Source: Hybos culiciformis
Taxonomy: Eukaryota > Arthropoda > Insecta > Diptera > Hybotidae
NCBI GenBank assembly: GCA_964007475.1
Contig: OZ023273.1
Coordinates: 114,685,812 to 114,749,811, forward strand
Direction of reading: 5' to 3'
DNA: 64,000 nucleotides
A program made the translations under genes and the position numbers. The notes beneath the pieces are model-generated. The model saw only the letters and a program-made list of their open reading frames with translations, was not told where the DNA came from and searched no databases. This document shows positions 1 to 12,900 of the stretch, one piece after another. The number at the start of each line of letters is the position of its first letter. Position 1 is the stretch's first letter.

Positions 1-902
1 CTTAACACATTTTTCAATATATGTATTTATGTATTTACTATTTTCAATGGTGGATAATTGTCTGATACCCTTTCAGTTTGAATTTTTCTTTGATATTTCC
101 TTAAATAACTTGTAATTATGTAATTATATGAAAGGTGTTTGACTGTATTTCATTTGACTGTGATTAGATAATTGACGATATAGTTGATTTTACTGTATTT
201 TTTATATTTAACAATTTTTTTTATTTGACTGTGCGTCTTCATTTGACACCTGCCATTATTTTAAAAAATAACAGTGAAATGGAAATACTGTCAAATGTAC
301 ATTAAATACTATCGAAATTATAATAACAAAATGAATATAATCTATACTTTTATCAAAATATAAAAATCAAGTTAAATGAAAGTATATGTAGTATGTACTA
401 AAATCTTAAAGATCATATTCCACTGGTCTACGACAACACATATACCTAGAAATGTATTTATATCAGAAATCGTCTTTAATTTAATTATTGATCTTTTGAG
501 TGGTAATATTAGATTAGACTACTTGTGCGAACTTGTGGAGTTTATTCTAAACATTAGAACACACTGCCATAAAAGATTTCTTAGGGAACACACATTTTAG
601 TTTATGAGTATGTAAATTAGAAGTATCAATAGGTTCTGCTCCTTACATTCACCACATGTCTTACGCGAAGTTTTCAGGACTAATGTTATCAATTCTGTGA
701 CGACGTTTTTTTTCTTTTTCTTCTCCTTTCTATAGTCTTGGATTTAGTCTTAGGTTTTTTGTATATATATATAAATTATTAATTGTTATAGAAGAACAAA
801 TAAAAATATATTTTTAGCAAAAATTGAGGAATTTTATTCTAAGACTTCCTCTATTATACAAAAAAAATCTTTAAAATTTAATTTTAAAATTTTTTCTTTC
901 AG
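1..902. other. Upstream intron sequence, no coding exon recognised
   Basis: This is probably an intron of the CRACD-like gene, because the exon at 903 has an acceptor (CTTTCAG). The motif ATTTGACTG occurs three times between about 148 and 232. An open frame at 376-600 shows no family resemblance and no convincing splice context. Confidence 0.4.
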
Positions 903-3900
903 AAATGGCGAAGCATTATCTCAATCCCGAGATAGTGTATTTTCAGAATCAGCTACCGCTAGCAGTTTATCAATTGTTCTAAAGGTAAATAATAAAATTA
1001 TATATTATCATAATTAAGAAATGTTTGTTTTGGGTTGTACTCTACATAAAATGAAATAACTTGCAATGTACATTGTACCTTTTTTTTTCAAACAAATCGG
1101 ATTCGTTCACATGATTCATTATTATACTATAAGACTGAAAGAATGAATTGTGGATAAAAAAAAAATGTTAATTTATAAGAAACTATTATTAATATGACAT
1201 ATATGAATTTATGAGATCGCGCAGCGACCACAACAATTTTAATATCAATTTATTTCATAATAATAAGACAATTATTCTTGCGAAATTTTTTTTTATTTTC
1301 CTCTGTTATAATAATAAAAAATCAAATGAACAACATATATATTCATGACTATAATAGTATAAAAAATAAATTAATTTTTATTGTTGTAAAAATTAAATTA
1401 AAAAAAAAAAAAAAAATTTTTAAAACAATTTATATATTCCATAATCAAACAATAATAATAATAAATAAACAAAACAAAATGTAATAAATTAATGTAAATT
1501 ACTTGCAATTGACTTTGATTAAAAATTAAATGAATTCTCAATGTTTTTTTGTTATCATCGTTCAAAAAAAAAAAAATGTGTATCTTTATGTAAAATGTAA
1601 CTAAAAACTTGTACCTATTTATTTATTTTTTATTTTTTTTGACATATAAAATGAACAAAAAACAATGAATGAGTCCAAATTTATGATTCATTCAAATCGA
1701 TTTGTAAAAATTTGTAATTCGTTTATAAAATGTACATTTTTAAAATGTAATTTATTTATGCTATGAAGTACAAAAAAAAAAAATTAGAAGAATGTTTTAT
1801 TTTTAAAATAGTAAAAACAATATTTGTTTTTGTGTGTAGGATAAAAAAAAAAAAAAAATAATATGATTATTTTTTTTTATGTTTAAATGTTTTGGACAAT
1901 ATGAAAATAATTTTTATGTGGTTTGTAGTAGTTCTTTTATAGTTTGGGAAAAAAGAATTTTCTTTATGAAATAAAATTTTATGATTTTATAATTTTTTTT
2001 TTTCGAGCAAACAAGTTTGGTTTACGATAAAAAATGTGTCATAAAAATTTTGAAAGAATAATTTAACCTTCACAGAAAAAAATTTGCTCGTACTAATAAC
2101 TAAATAATTCGTTAAAATCAACGAAAAATTCGTTATTTTGGCTACAACGAACATTTCGTTAAAAAAAGCTCGTAGTTCGTTAAAAAAGTTCGTTATACCC
2201 CAAAACCAAAAACCTTTCAAATTCTTCAGCAAAAACACCGCAAATACGAAAGAAAAAATTTACTAGACTAAATTTTTTTTTTATTTATTTAATTTTTTAT
2301 TTATTTCTTTTTTATTTTTTTATTTTTTTTTTCTTTTTTTTATTTATTTTTTTATTTTTATTTTTATTTTTTTTTAATTTTTTTTTTTTTTTTTTAATTA
2401 TTTTTTTTTTTTTTATTTATTTATTTTTTTTTATTTTATTTATTTTTTTATTTATTAATTTTTTTTATTTATTTTTAAAATTTTTTTATTTAATTTTTTT
2501 TTAATAATTTTTTTTATGCCCGCTTGTGGCTTCGAACCACTGTCCTAAACATTGCAATCCATCAACTCTGCCACTGAGCTATGAACTAAATTTACGGCAA
2601 TGTGTAAAATGGAAAATATAAGTTCTGTATGGATTGTAATTTTTGTTTCCCGTATTTAACGATAACGAACTTTTTTAACGAGTACTAAAAATGAAAAAAA
2701 TGTTTGTAATAAGAAAATAAACGAAATTTACGTTACAAAAACGTAATTATTCATTATTTTTCGTTATCTTAACGAGAATGTCATTAACGAACTTTTTTGA
2801 CGTAATGAGTACGAGCAAATTTTTTTCTGTGTTCCAATTGTCGTCAAAATATTTTTTTTGTTCTTACATTTTCGTTATATTATATTATTTACTTTACATT
2901 ATTACATACTACATTATATATTTTTGCCTTGTTTGTAGCTACCACAGTAAAGTAATTTTTGGAGGAATGTTCCTGAAACCTATTCACAGCTAATTTTATC
3001 TGAAAGTAAAAAATCAACTGCAAAAAAATATATAAAAAAAAATTTTGACAGGAAGGTATCTGAAAAAAAAATTGAAACGTAATGAAAAAGAAACAAAAAA
3101 ATAATTTTGTGAAGTAATGAAATTTTTCAGATAGCAAAAAAAAAATAAATTCAATTTTCTTAATTATTTGAAAATATTTTAAAAAAATTCTTTTTACGAA
3201 AAACAGATAAAATTAATATCTTCAATTTCAGTAAATTTGCTTAAATATAAATAGAATAATAACATAGAAAATCGGTTTTTACGGTACCATTTTTTCAGAT
3301 AGGTAAATTAGCTATAAACAAGGCATTAAGATATTTATGCGGAGACAATTTGTTATTGGGACATCTGTTTTGAATGTTAACTAACCGAAAATTGAACAGA
3401 ATTGTGGGTATTAAAAAAGAAGCTTTTTGGAAAAGGTTCGACTTTTTTAACTTTTTCTTGAAATTGTGAAAGTAAAATAATGAGAATGAGGTACACAGAT
3501 ACGGAAAAGAAAGCAATTCAATCTGAGCCCTCAGATTGTTTGAAGGCCCCGATTTTAAGAAAGCTATATTTTTATTTTAGGTTCTTATTTCATAACTTGG
3601 TTATGGGTTATGAGTATGACATTGAATTACGTTAACATTGCAACAAAAGTTAAAGTTCCTTAAAGCGAATAAATTAAATGTTGATGAAATTATATTGATG
3701 ATGAACTAGAAGATGATGTCCATCGGTTTTTATTTTAAATATGTTTTTCATTGCCTTCCCAAATACCCAAAAAATGTTAGACAACGGTTATATGACGGTA
3801 TTATAACTTAAGTTATTCTAACGTTAAAGTTATGAATTCGTTGTAATAACTTTATCAAAATGTTATGAGAACGTTATCTTAACCGGTTTTGCCGGGGTTT

Positions 3901-6900
3901 TTTATAACTTAAGTTAAGATTAGGTTAAATTAAAACCAAAAAAATTTCCGTAGATATTATACATATAAAAAAATTAAATTTTTTTTTTTAATTTTAATAT
4001 TTTTTTTTATTTATTAGAATTTCTTTTTCATATATTTTATTAAATTCTAAATTTTATTTCTTATGCCTTCTTTGGGATTCGAACCTTGAACTGTACCATT
4101 GCAGTCCGCCAACACTACCATTCAGCCACGGTATTGAAATTTAAAAAGTATATAAAATAGAAAATATAAATTTGGTATACAAATTTTCTGTGTGGCGATT
4201 TTTTGTTAAGGACGCAGGTTCGAAGAGAACTTACTTTTTTAAAAAGAATTATTTATAACTTCAAATAAACCAATTTTCAACAACTGGTATTCCGAAAGTT
4301 GAAAAAGAACATTAGAAAAATGTTAGAAAATAACAAATTTTTCGTAAGATCGTTTCCAACTTAAAATCAACTTATTTTTAACAACTAATTTTCGGAAGTT
4401 ATTTAATACCCAATTTTAAACCTTTTTGTTTCATTTTCAAAAGTTAGAATTTAACCTCGGTTAGAAATTGTGTATTTGGGTTATATTATATATACATATT
4501 ATATTAAATGTATTTATTAAAACAAGTGAATCCTGAATAATTAAATGAACTCAAACGCAGACATTATATTTATATTTACCATATAGTTTATATAGTTTCA
4601 TAATTAGTTTTTATTTAATTCCGCCCTACCAAATTCTGGATTAGAAATTTATTTGTAAATTGTAGGTTCAATCGGTCTATTAATAAAAAAATATTCGTAA
4701 TATGTATTAATATTAATAATATTATTAATACCTACATTATATTATTATATTCGTAATTCACGCAGTAAACAAACTGATAATTACTAATGGTACTCATATA
4801 ATTTAATTAAAAATACCTAAAAAAAATTTAGATTCAATTGATGATTAGCTTAATTGCAAAATTTTTAAATGAAAAACAAAATTTTTTTTATCTAGTTAAT
4901 TGATCTAATTAAAAATTAAAAATTTTAATTGAGTTTTTGTATTAAACGCGTTATAAAAACTACTTAATAGAAAATTTTCTTAATTGCTAATTTTATGTTT
5001 GCTTTTTTTTTTACAAGTAATGCCGATTAAAATTTCGTGGACTTTATGTTTGGTGTTAAATCTGTTTAATGAATCATTTCGTATATTTTGGTTAAAATAC
5101 AAAATTGAAATAATATGAAATTTATTGAAAATAAGAAAATATTTTATTGAAAATATTTATTTCATTTTATAACCATTAGATAATCATTCGATAAGCTAGA
5201 AAATGCATCCCGAATATTTAAAAATATTTCTTATTACTAAATTCTTTAAATTGTTATTATACAGTTTCAAAATAAAAATTAACTTATTTAGTATATAAAA
5301 CATTATTATATAAAATCCATACAATTTTCTAAGAATATTTTTAAAAACTAAAATTAAATTACATGCATAGCTTGTTATAATATTTTTATCTTATGAAATT
5401 TATGTCGGCGACAGAATATTTTATCATTAATCCTCGAAGGCATTGTACCAAGAGAAAAGAAGACATTGGACATAATATACGACGAATATTTAATTTTTAT
5501 GTTTTGAAACCAGTCAAGTCAGTATATAACAACTATACAAGAAAATAACTATATAAGTTGTATATTTTGTCTAAGAAAAATGTGCAAAAATAGAAGTACA
5601 GATAAAAAAAATTTAGTTCATTGTAAGCACCATTTGAAATATTTTCCGTTTTTCAATGTTAAATTCTGTTTTTGATTTAACGTAAAATAATATTCTATTA
5701 GTATTAAGTATTTTGTTCTTTGATGATGATAAAAAAAAACACGGCTTTAGCGGATTTTGTTGCGATTTTCCGGTGTTAGTAACGAACAGATTTAAAGGGG
5801 ATGATTTTTTTTCTAATTTATTATTTTCATAGTTTTTCGCGGTTTTCACGGGTTAGTCGCGATTGCATATGATGAAGGGATGGTCTACTCTATATGACAC
5901 ATCCGTAACTGAAAACCTTTACATACAAAAAAAACATCAAATTTGGTTTTTTTCACGGATTTTGCTCGATTTTCGCGAGTTAGTAACGATCAAATTTGAA
6001 GGGGATGAATGTTATTTTTAATTTATTGTTATACTTCTCGCATAACCTTTCCCTTGCCGAGATACTCATTGTGTAAAAGTTTCATCTCAATCGGAACACA
6101 CAATAAGGCAAACAAACATAGCATATTTGTTCCATACCAAAGTGAACTTCGTGTAGAGAACCTTAGCTTTATTTACTTCTGAATTAAGAATTTTTTAGAA
6201 CTTTTATTTAAGATATTGTTCTATATTTCTAATTTTGAAATAAATTAAATAAAAATCAATAGAATATAATAACTATTTTATTTTAAAATTTGATTTTGTA
6301 ACAAAGAAAATCGAAAAGATATTTATTTATCTAATTTTTTTTTATTTCACATAGATGTGTATGTACAATGTGTCATCTTAATGCTTCAATTATTTTTTTT
6401 TTGTATTTTTCTTAGATCATGTAGATATAATATAAACTTATATACATAAATTTTTTTAAAGGTGGAAAATGGTTTACATTTCCATATAACGATTCCCGCA
6501 TTTACTGCAAAAATTTGTAAAGCTATTCTTTTTTTTTTTTTGTTGTTAAATAGTTGTGCAACAGGTTTTCTTTTCTAACAAGACTAACTATAAAATACAC
6601 ATTTTGATTAATGGTTCATTTAAAAAGAGGCATTAGGTATATGCTGTAATTTAAAAGATACTTTAAATTTTGTTTCTTTTTTAGAATTAATTTCTTATTA
6701 TAGAAATTAATTTCAAATTAAAATGAGGTAGACACAATTTTGGGATATTATTTCTGCAGTTTTGTGTACCGAATAATTATTCTCGCAAACCCAAATGATG
6801 AGTTATTAAATGTTGAATTCTTTCGCATTTTTTTAAAAATTATAATGTAACAGACAATACACTTCACAAATTTTTCAGAATTATAAGTTTTCATCTAAAG

Positions 6901-9900
6901 TTGAATGAATCTTTGACTTGTAATTTACTTAAAGTATACTTCACACAAAAACAATACCAACATGATAATTATGCATGCACATATGTGCACAAGTAAATTT
7001 AGCAATTCACTCTAAAACAAAAAAATGTTTAATATTGTTTTCATAAAAATTAAAAAAAAAAGCATTAAATGTTCAAGTTATGATTAAAATTTTCCTTGAT
7101 TTTTCTTTCGATATCATTAATCCCAAAAACTTGTTGAATAATATTTTTTTTTTTTCTTCTTGTAACAATTCTTTGAAGAAATCACCTTAAGAAATATTTT
7201 TATATATTTTTTTTCCTCAGTTTTAGTTTAAACTCGCGAACGATATCACTTACATAGTTAGTTAATTTTCTTGAAAAACAAAATAATAATAATAAAATAA
7301 TTTTTAAAATAGTTCAATTTATACATCGCTATAGATTAGTAATGCACAAAATTTTTATATGTTCCGCAATAATTGAATAAAAAAAAATTAATTAATTCAT
7401 TTAAGTTTAAAAGCAATAAATTTATTTTGAAACCTTGGATTATTGGAAAAGAGAATTTTCATAACATTTTCAAATTTTTTCAATCTCCATAATTGATTTG
7501 TATATAATTTATGAATTTTATATATAGAATTTTATGCACAGCTCTAAAAAAAAATTAATCTACTCAATCTCAAAAGTTTTTAAATGCTATTTTGTTGAAT
7601 GAAAAATGAATCAAAACTTAGAGCTCTTGAAATTTAATAATTTAAATAGATTTTTTTTTAAATTTGAAAAAATATTTTTAATTATTTTCTAACCACAAAT
7701 ATTCGAAAAAAAAATATGAACATTCATTTTAATTTCCAAATTTTTTTTATATTTAAAATTTTAAGATTTTATCGTACATTTTAAGACTAAAACTATTAAT
7801 TTTTATTTTTATTATTGTCTTAGTCAGTTTTAAGTAATACACATATGCAATAACTTTTATGAACAATTTGATAGCTACTTTTATTAACAGCGAGAGTGCC
7901 AATTTAAATATTAATTTAGTTAATTAATTTATTTCTTAGTTTCGATATAAAATAAATTTGACTTCTTAAATGTTAAATCTAAATATTCATCGTATTTTTA
8001 ATTTCAATATCAATATTCAATATCTTATTATATATAATATTATATATTTAGTAATTATAGTAGTGAAAAGATAAATTTTCAATGAATATGACAATAAACT
8101 TTTCTGTAAAAAATAATAAACATAATGTTTGCCCATAAGAAAAATTATTATAATAATGTCAGTAAATTGTATGAGCTACATTTTACAGATAACGTTAAAA
8201 GAAATTTAATTTTAATTAAAATAAATAATTACTGTTTAATTGTGTGAATATTTTAAATATAAGATATAGTAGGTATATAGTAAAAGTGAACTTGATAAGG
8301 CAAATGCTCCAGAATCAATCAAATTGCCAACTATTAACAATTACCAACTTCCATAATTCTATTTTTCAACAATAGGGATTTATTTGTTTATAATAGTTTG
8401 TCAACACTAATTTAGGTTATTCAATCTCCAGGTTTAGGGAATTTTTTTAGCCTTCTGTGCATATTCACCAATAATTGAATTTAAAGATAGATGTTCTTCA
8501 GAAGAAACTTTTTCCCAAAAGAAGATATATTTTTAACTTAAGTTTGACTTGAAAAAGAATTATTTGTGTTGTAAGTATAATTCTTATAAAGTGTTTCATC
8601 AATATTGTAATTAAAATAAAAATAATATACGAAAAAAAAATTAATTCTAATTTATTTACAACTTTAGCTAATGTCACAATTTCTGTCTGTGAGATAAAAA
8701 AAAATTTAATATATTTACATTATGCAATTTAAATTAAAACGGCTCCCATAGTGTTTTTATATGAATTGTCTGTAGATAATAATCATAAAAAATGCAGAAA
8801 AATATATATAGTTTTAAAATCTTCTTAAGCCGGTCATGATATTCAGGTTAGTGTATGCAATATGCATATTTTATTTTTTCAAAAGGAGTTTATTTATTTA
8901 ATTGGAATGGATAGACAAGAAAAATAGAAAAAAAAAAATAGTTTCTTCAAAAGTTGCAGCCAGTTAATAAAATTAATTCATATTAATAATAATACTCCTA
9001 TCTTAAATTTTAACTTTGAAATCCACTTTAAAATTTTAATATTTTGACTTTAATATTCTTTTTTTTTTTGAAAGATTTTATTTTAAATAATAATTTTATT
9101 TTGTTATTGCACAAGATGCATAAAAAAAATTATATAAAATGTCTAGAAAATAATCAGTTTTTTGGATAGTATACTACTAAGAAACTTATTTTGTGCTCAT
9201 TGCATGCAAAAACAAATACATATAATGATTAAAAATATTTCTGCAATAACATTAGCATGATAATTATTTAAAAATTATGTATATGAAAAATATTTTTTAA
9301 TTTTTAATTATAAGAAAAATGTTTAAAATAATTTTATCAACATAAATTTCCGTCAATGGCTTCCGCTTTAAAAGGTCTTTTTTTACGCAATATTATCGGC
9401 ATTTTTTTATTTATATACTATTTACACAGTTTACACATTACAAAAATAATATAAAAAAATAAAAAATTTAAAAAAAAATCAAATGTTCCGCCGTTTTAGC
9501 ATTATTATTCTCAGTTCTTCAAAATATATTTATTTCTTGAACTTTAGAAGCTATACCTTTGCTATACTTTTTCGGAATAACTTGCCATTTACACTGACTG
9601 TGTGTGTAAAAGTTGTATAAAACGAAAAAATCTTGATTTTAGTCTGGACTAAAAATAAAAAGTGGAAATTTCCACTTCTACAACTGACAGTTCCGCAAAA
9701 AAAATAGTTGCAAACAAGGTGTTTAGTAAAATTATTCCTTGTGAATAAAAAAGTTTTTTAAGCATGAAATTACTTAAGTCCTTATCAAACGAAATCGCAA
9801 ACATAAATTAAGTTATAAATATTTTGTTATTATAGTATTTATAAACTAAATTTTCAAGTACAAATATAATTTCAAAATATATAAGTAGGTACTTATATGA

Positions 9901-12900
9901 ATGAATAAATAAATGAAAATATAAAATATACAAAAAGAAAAAAAAACTTTAACGAAATGTTTGATTTTGCACAAACATATTTTAAACTAAAAATTAATCC
10001 GATATCATCAAGTGCAAAACTTAAAATAAATTGCTTGCAGCCTCGTTTGATTTTCTCTAAGAAAATTTGGGTAAGAAAATATTTTTATGTTGATAGATTT
10101 TAAAATGTCTGAAATTTCAAAATTTAGATTAAATGGAAAAAAACTAATCCAATCCTTTTAATTAAGACAAACATCAAATACTGAAAACTTAAGTTTTCAA
10201 TTAAATTTCAAATCTATAAAATATAAATAAAATATGTATTTTAAAATTTTTCTCTATTAGAAAGTTTCTTAAGAAGTTATTACTTCTTAATGAACCTATA
10301 ATAATTAATTTTGAACATATTTTAATGAATTGAATACTTTGCAATGACATCGAATTTACATCAAAAACCCGAAATGTATACATCAAAACTTATAGATTAT
10401 AATTCTTATGTAATTAATCTAAATTATAATTTAAAACAAAAAAAAATATATATATACATATGGTTATGTTTTATTATTTTTCCTTAGAATGAATTATTTG
10501 ATGTCTTACGTAAACGAAATCGACCAGATGCTTCTGAAGAAGATTTAGGATTACCACATAGTCCAAGAACTCCACAGCGTAATGAAAATGGAAATCAAAA
10601 TACAACAAATCAACAGCATAATAATTTGCAACAGAGTGAAGTATCATCATTAAGTCTTCTAAGTATGGGAAGTTCAGATCTAGATGATGATTTATCTTCT
10701 CCACATCAACAAGGTGATTCCAGTATCTATGACAAAACTACAATCTCAACATCATCCTCAAAAATTTCAACATCAATAGACACATCCAGAGCATCTGATG
10801 AAATTGATCTATCACATAGTTCAACACTATCAGGACGTCTCAGTCATTCTGCGGCTAAGCACAAGATGGCTGTGAGACCAATTAAAAAAAAGGGACCAAC
10901 TCGACATAGGCGGCCAATAGAGGTATTTATTTTATTTAATTATTTGGAAATAATGTAAATGAATTAATTTAATATGTTTTGTATTTAAGACAACTGTATT
11001 GCCATCAACACCAGAAGTGAATGAAGATTTAATCAAAATTGCATTATTAGATGCCAAAGGTCAGTTAATACGATTCATTTTATTAAAAAAATTAAACGCA
11101 CAAGTTATTATTATTTCATAATACATAAAATAATAAAAAAAATATTTTATAGAATCCGAGATAATTAAAAAAAACTTTTACCGACTTTGGACAATATTAT
11201 ATAGTAGCCGTAATGAGCATTTTCGAGTGAATTCCCCGACACCATCTTATATATTAGATATATTTTTAATATTTATATGATATCTTTATATATTTTCTTT
11301 TTAGATTTTAACGCCGAAAAGGCCAAATCGCGTTCTCTTCCTCCTGGAGTCAATCCTAAAACGATGGATCAGCATAATGTAAAGAATCCTTCCACGAATA
11401 TCAAGCGTTCCAAAACTGAGAAAGGTTCTTCACCAACATCAACTTATTCGATTCATAATATTACTAAAAGCTCAACCTGTGAGAAAGATTTGAATTCTAC
11501 AAGTGATAAAATTGATGATGATTATGGATTCTTCAAACGTTTTCTTCACAGAAATTCGAAAAAAAATAATAAAAAAGCTTATTCTAGAGATGATTTGGAT
11601 CATAGTGGTATTGAGGCAACTACAAAAATTATAATTAATGAACATTCACAAGAATATTCACAACGAGTAGAAGAAACTCGAAAAGAAATTCGACGCGAAA
11701 TTTTATCCGAAGCAAATTCTGGATTAAGTCTTATGCTCAACAATTTTATTTTGTCAACACCAGAGCCCGAATCTGAATCCAAAACATCAGGCTCCAAAGT
11801 AACAAAACTTAAGTCAGGGGCAGCATCACGTCAACGAGTAATGCCAAAAGATTTATCAAATTCAAATGCTGAATATTCATCCGATAAAAATTCTTCTAAT
11901 GAATTTTTAGAAATTGAAAGATCACGCAGCTCAGACAGCTCAGAGTGTAGTAATAGTATTGGAGGTAAAAAAGCGATAATAAAAATTTCTAATGAATGCT
12001 TGAGCTCTTCACCCAACAAAATAGAAATCACCAAGCTACCATTAAAGTCTTCAAACGAAGAAATTCAAAAATCTGCCAATGAAGAAATTTTCAAGTCACA
12101 TTTATTAATTAAAGATTTTGAAGGGAATCATTTTGAGAAACAAAAACCAAGAATTGTTGGATTAAGCCCATTTCAACAAAAAATCACAAGAGCTGAAATA
12201 ATTGAAGGAGGTGTGCCGCCACCTATTCTTCCAAAAGGGCGGAAATCAGTAGAAAAATCTAGAAGTTTTCGTTTTGATGGAACTCAGGATACAAATCTTA
12301 AGAAATATGACAATATGCCAAGCTTGCCGGATTTGACACTAAAATCTTCATTAGAAATGCTTCACGTGAAAGAAGAAGAAGAGCAGTCTGTATCACTTGG
12401 CTTTGAAATCAATGACAACAATCTCATGAACTTGAAACACGAAGAACATTTGCCCCTTAGCCATGGCATTTTCACAAAAAATATAATTTTAACAACATCA
12501 AAACCAAATAAATTGAATAATAATATTACAGAAATTGAAGATAACATAGATAAACTGTTAATTTCTCAGCCTTTAATATCAGCCGCTATAATGAAGAAAT
12601 CTACAAGTATCGAGGAAGTTTTGGAAAATAAAGGAATAATTGAAAAAAAAAGAATAGAAGTTCCTGACTTAAAGCTCAATAATCGTAAGGGAGTGATATT
12701 AAAGACTAATTTTGAACAAAATAATTTAGGTGTTAATAAAAACTTAGATTTTTCAGAACGGAAGTCAATGATAGAAATTTCTAAATCATGCGACTCTGTT
12801 GTTGAAATAAGAAATAAGGGATCAGCAGATATGCGACCAATGAGCAATCCTATAAAAGCTCGTAGAAGCAGTTCAATTTCAGAGAAAAGTTCAGATGATA

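Larger units (their letters stand above)
2070..2832. mobile_element. TIR element with tRNA-like core (copy 1)
   Basis: The ends are near-perfect inverted repeats: ACAGAAAAAAATTTGCTCG at the left and the reverse complement ending in TTTCTGT at the right. The interior has many short TAACGAA/TTCGTTA repeats, a T-rich tract and a tRNA-like segment. No transposase coding sequence is present, so it is non-autonomous. I could not assign a clear target-site duplication. Confidence 0.6.
985..10487 (+). other. 9.5-kb intron of the CRACD-like gene
   Basis: The intron lies between donor GTAAAT at 985 and acceptor TTCCTTAG ending at 10487. It is very AT-rich. It contains two TIR-bounded elements with tRNA-like cores (about 2070-2832 and 3757-4482), a T-rich low-complexity stretch (about 2270-2515) and a pair of related segments at about 5743-5830 and 5954-6035. 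From about 6150 to 10480 I see only AT-rich sequence with short homopolymers and no coding signal. Confidence 0.7.

Noticed and set aside
376..600. Open frame of 74 codons before the first CRACD-like exon
   Set aside because: No family resemblance, no splice consensus that would join it in phase to the exon at 903, and ordinary AT-rich composition.
2515..2588. Possible functional tRNA-Cys gene
   Set aside because: A and B boxes are present, but the acceptor stem does not pair and the T stem has a mismatch; it sits inside a TIR element next to a T-rich tract.
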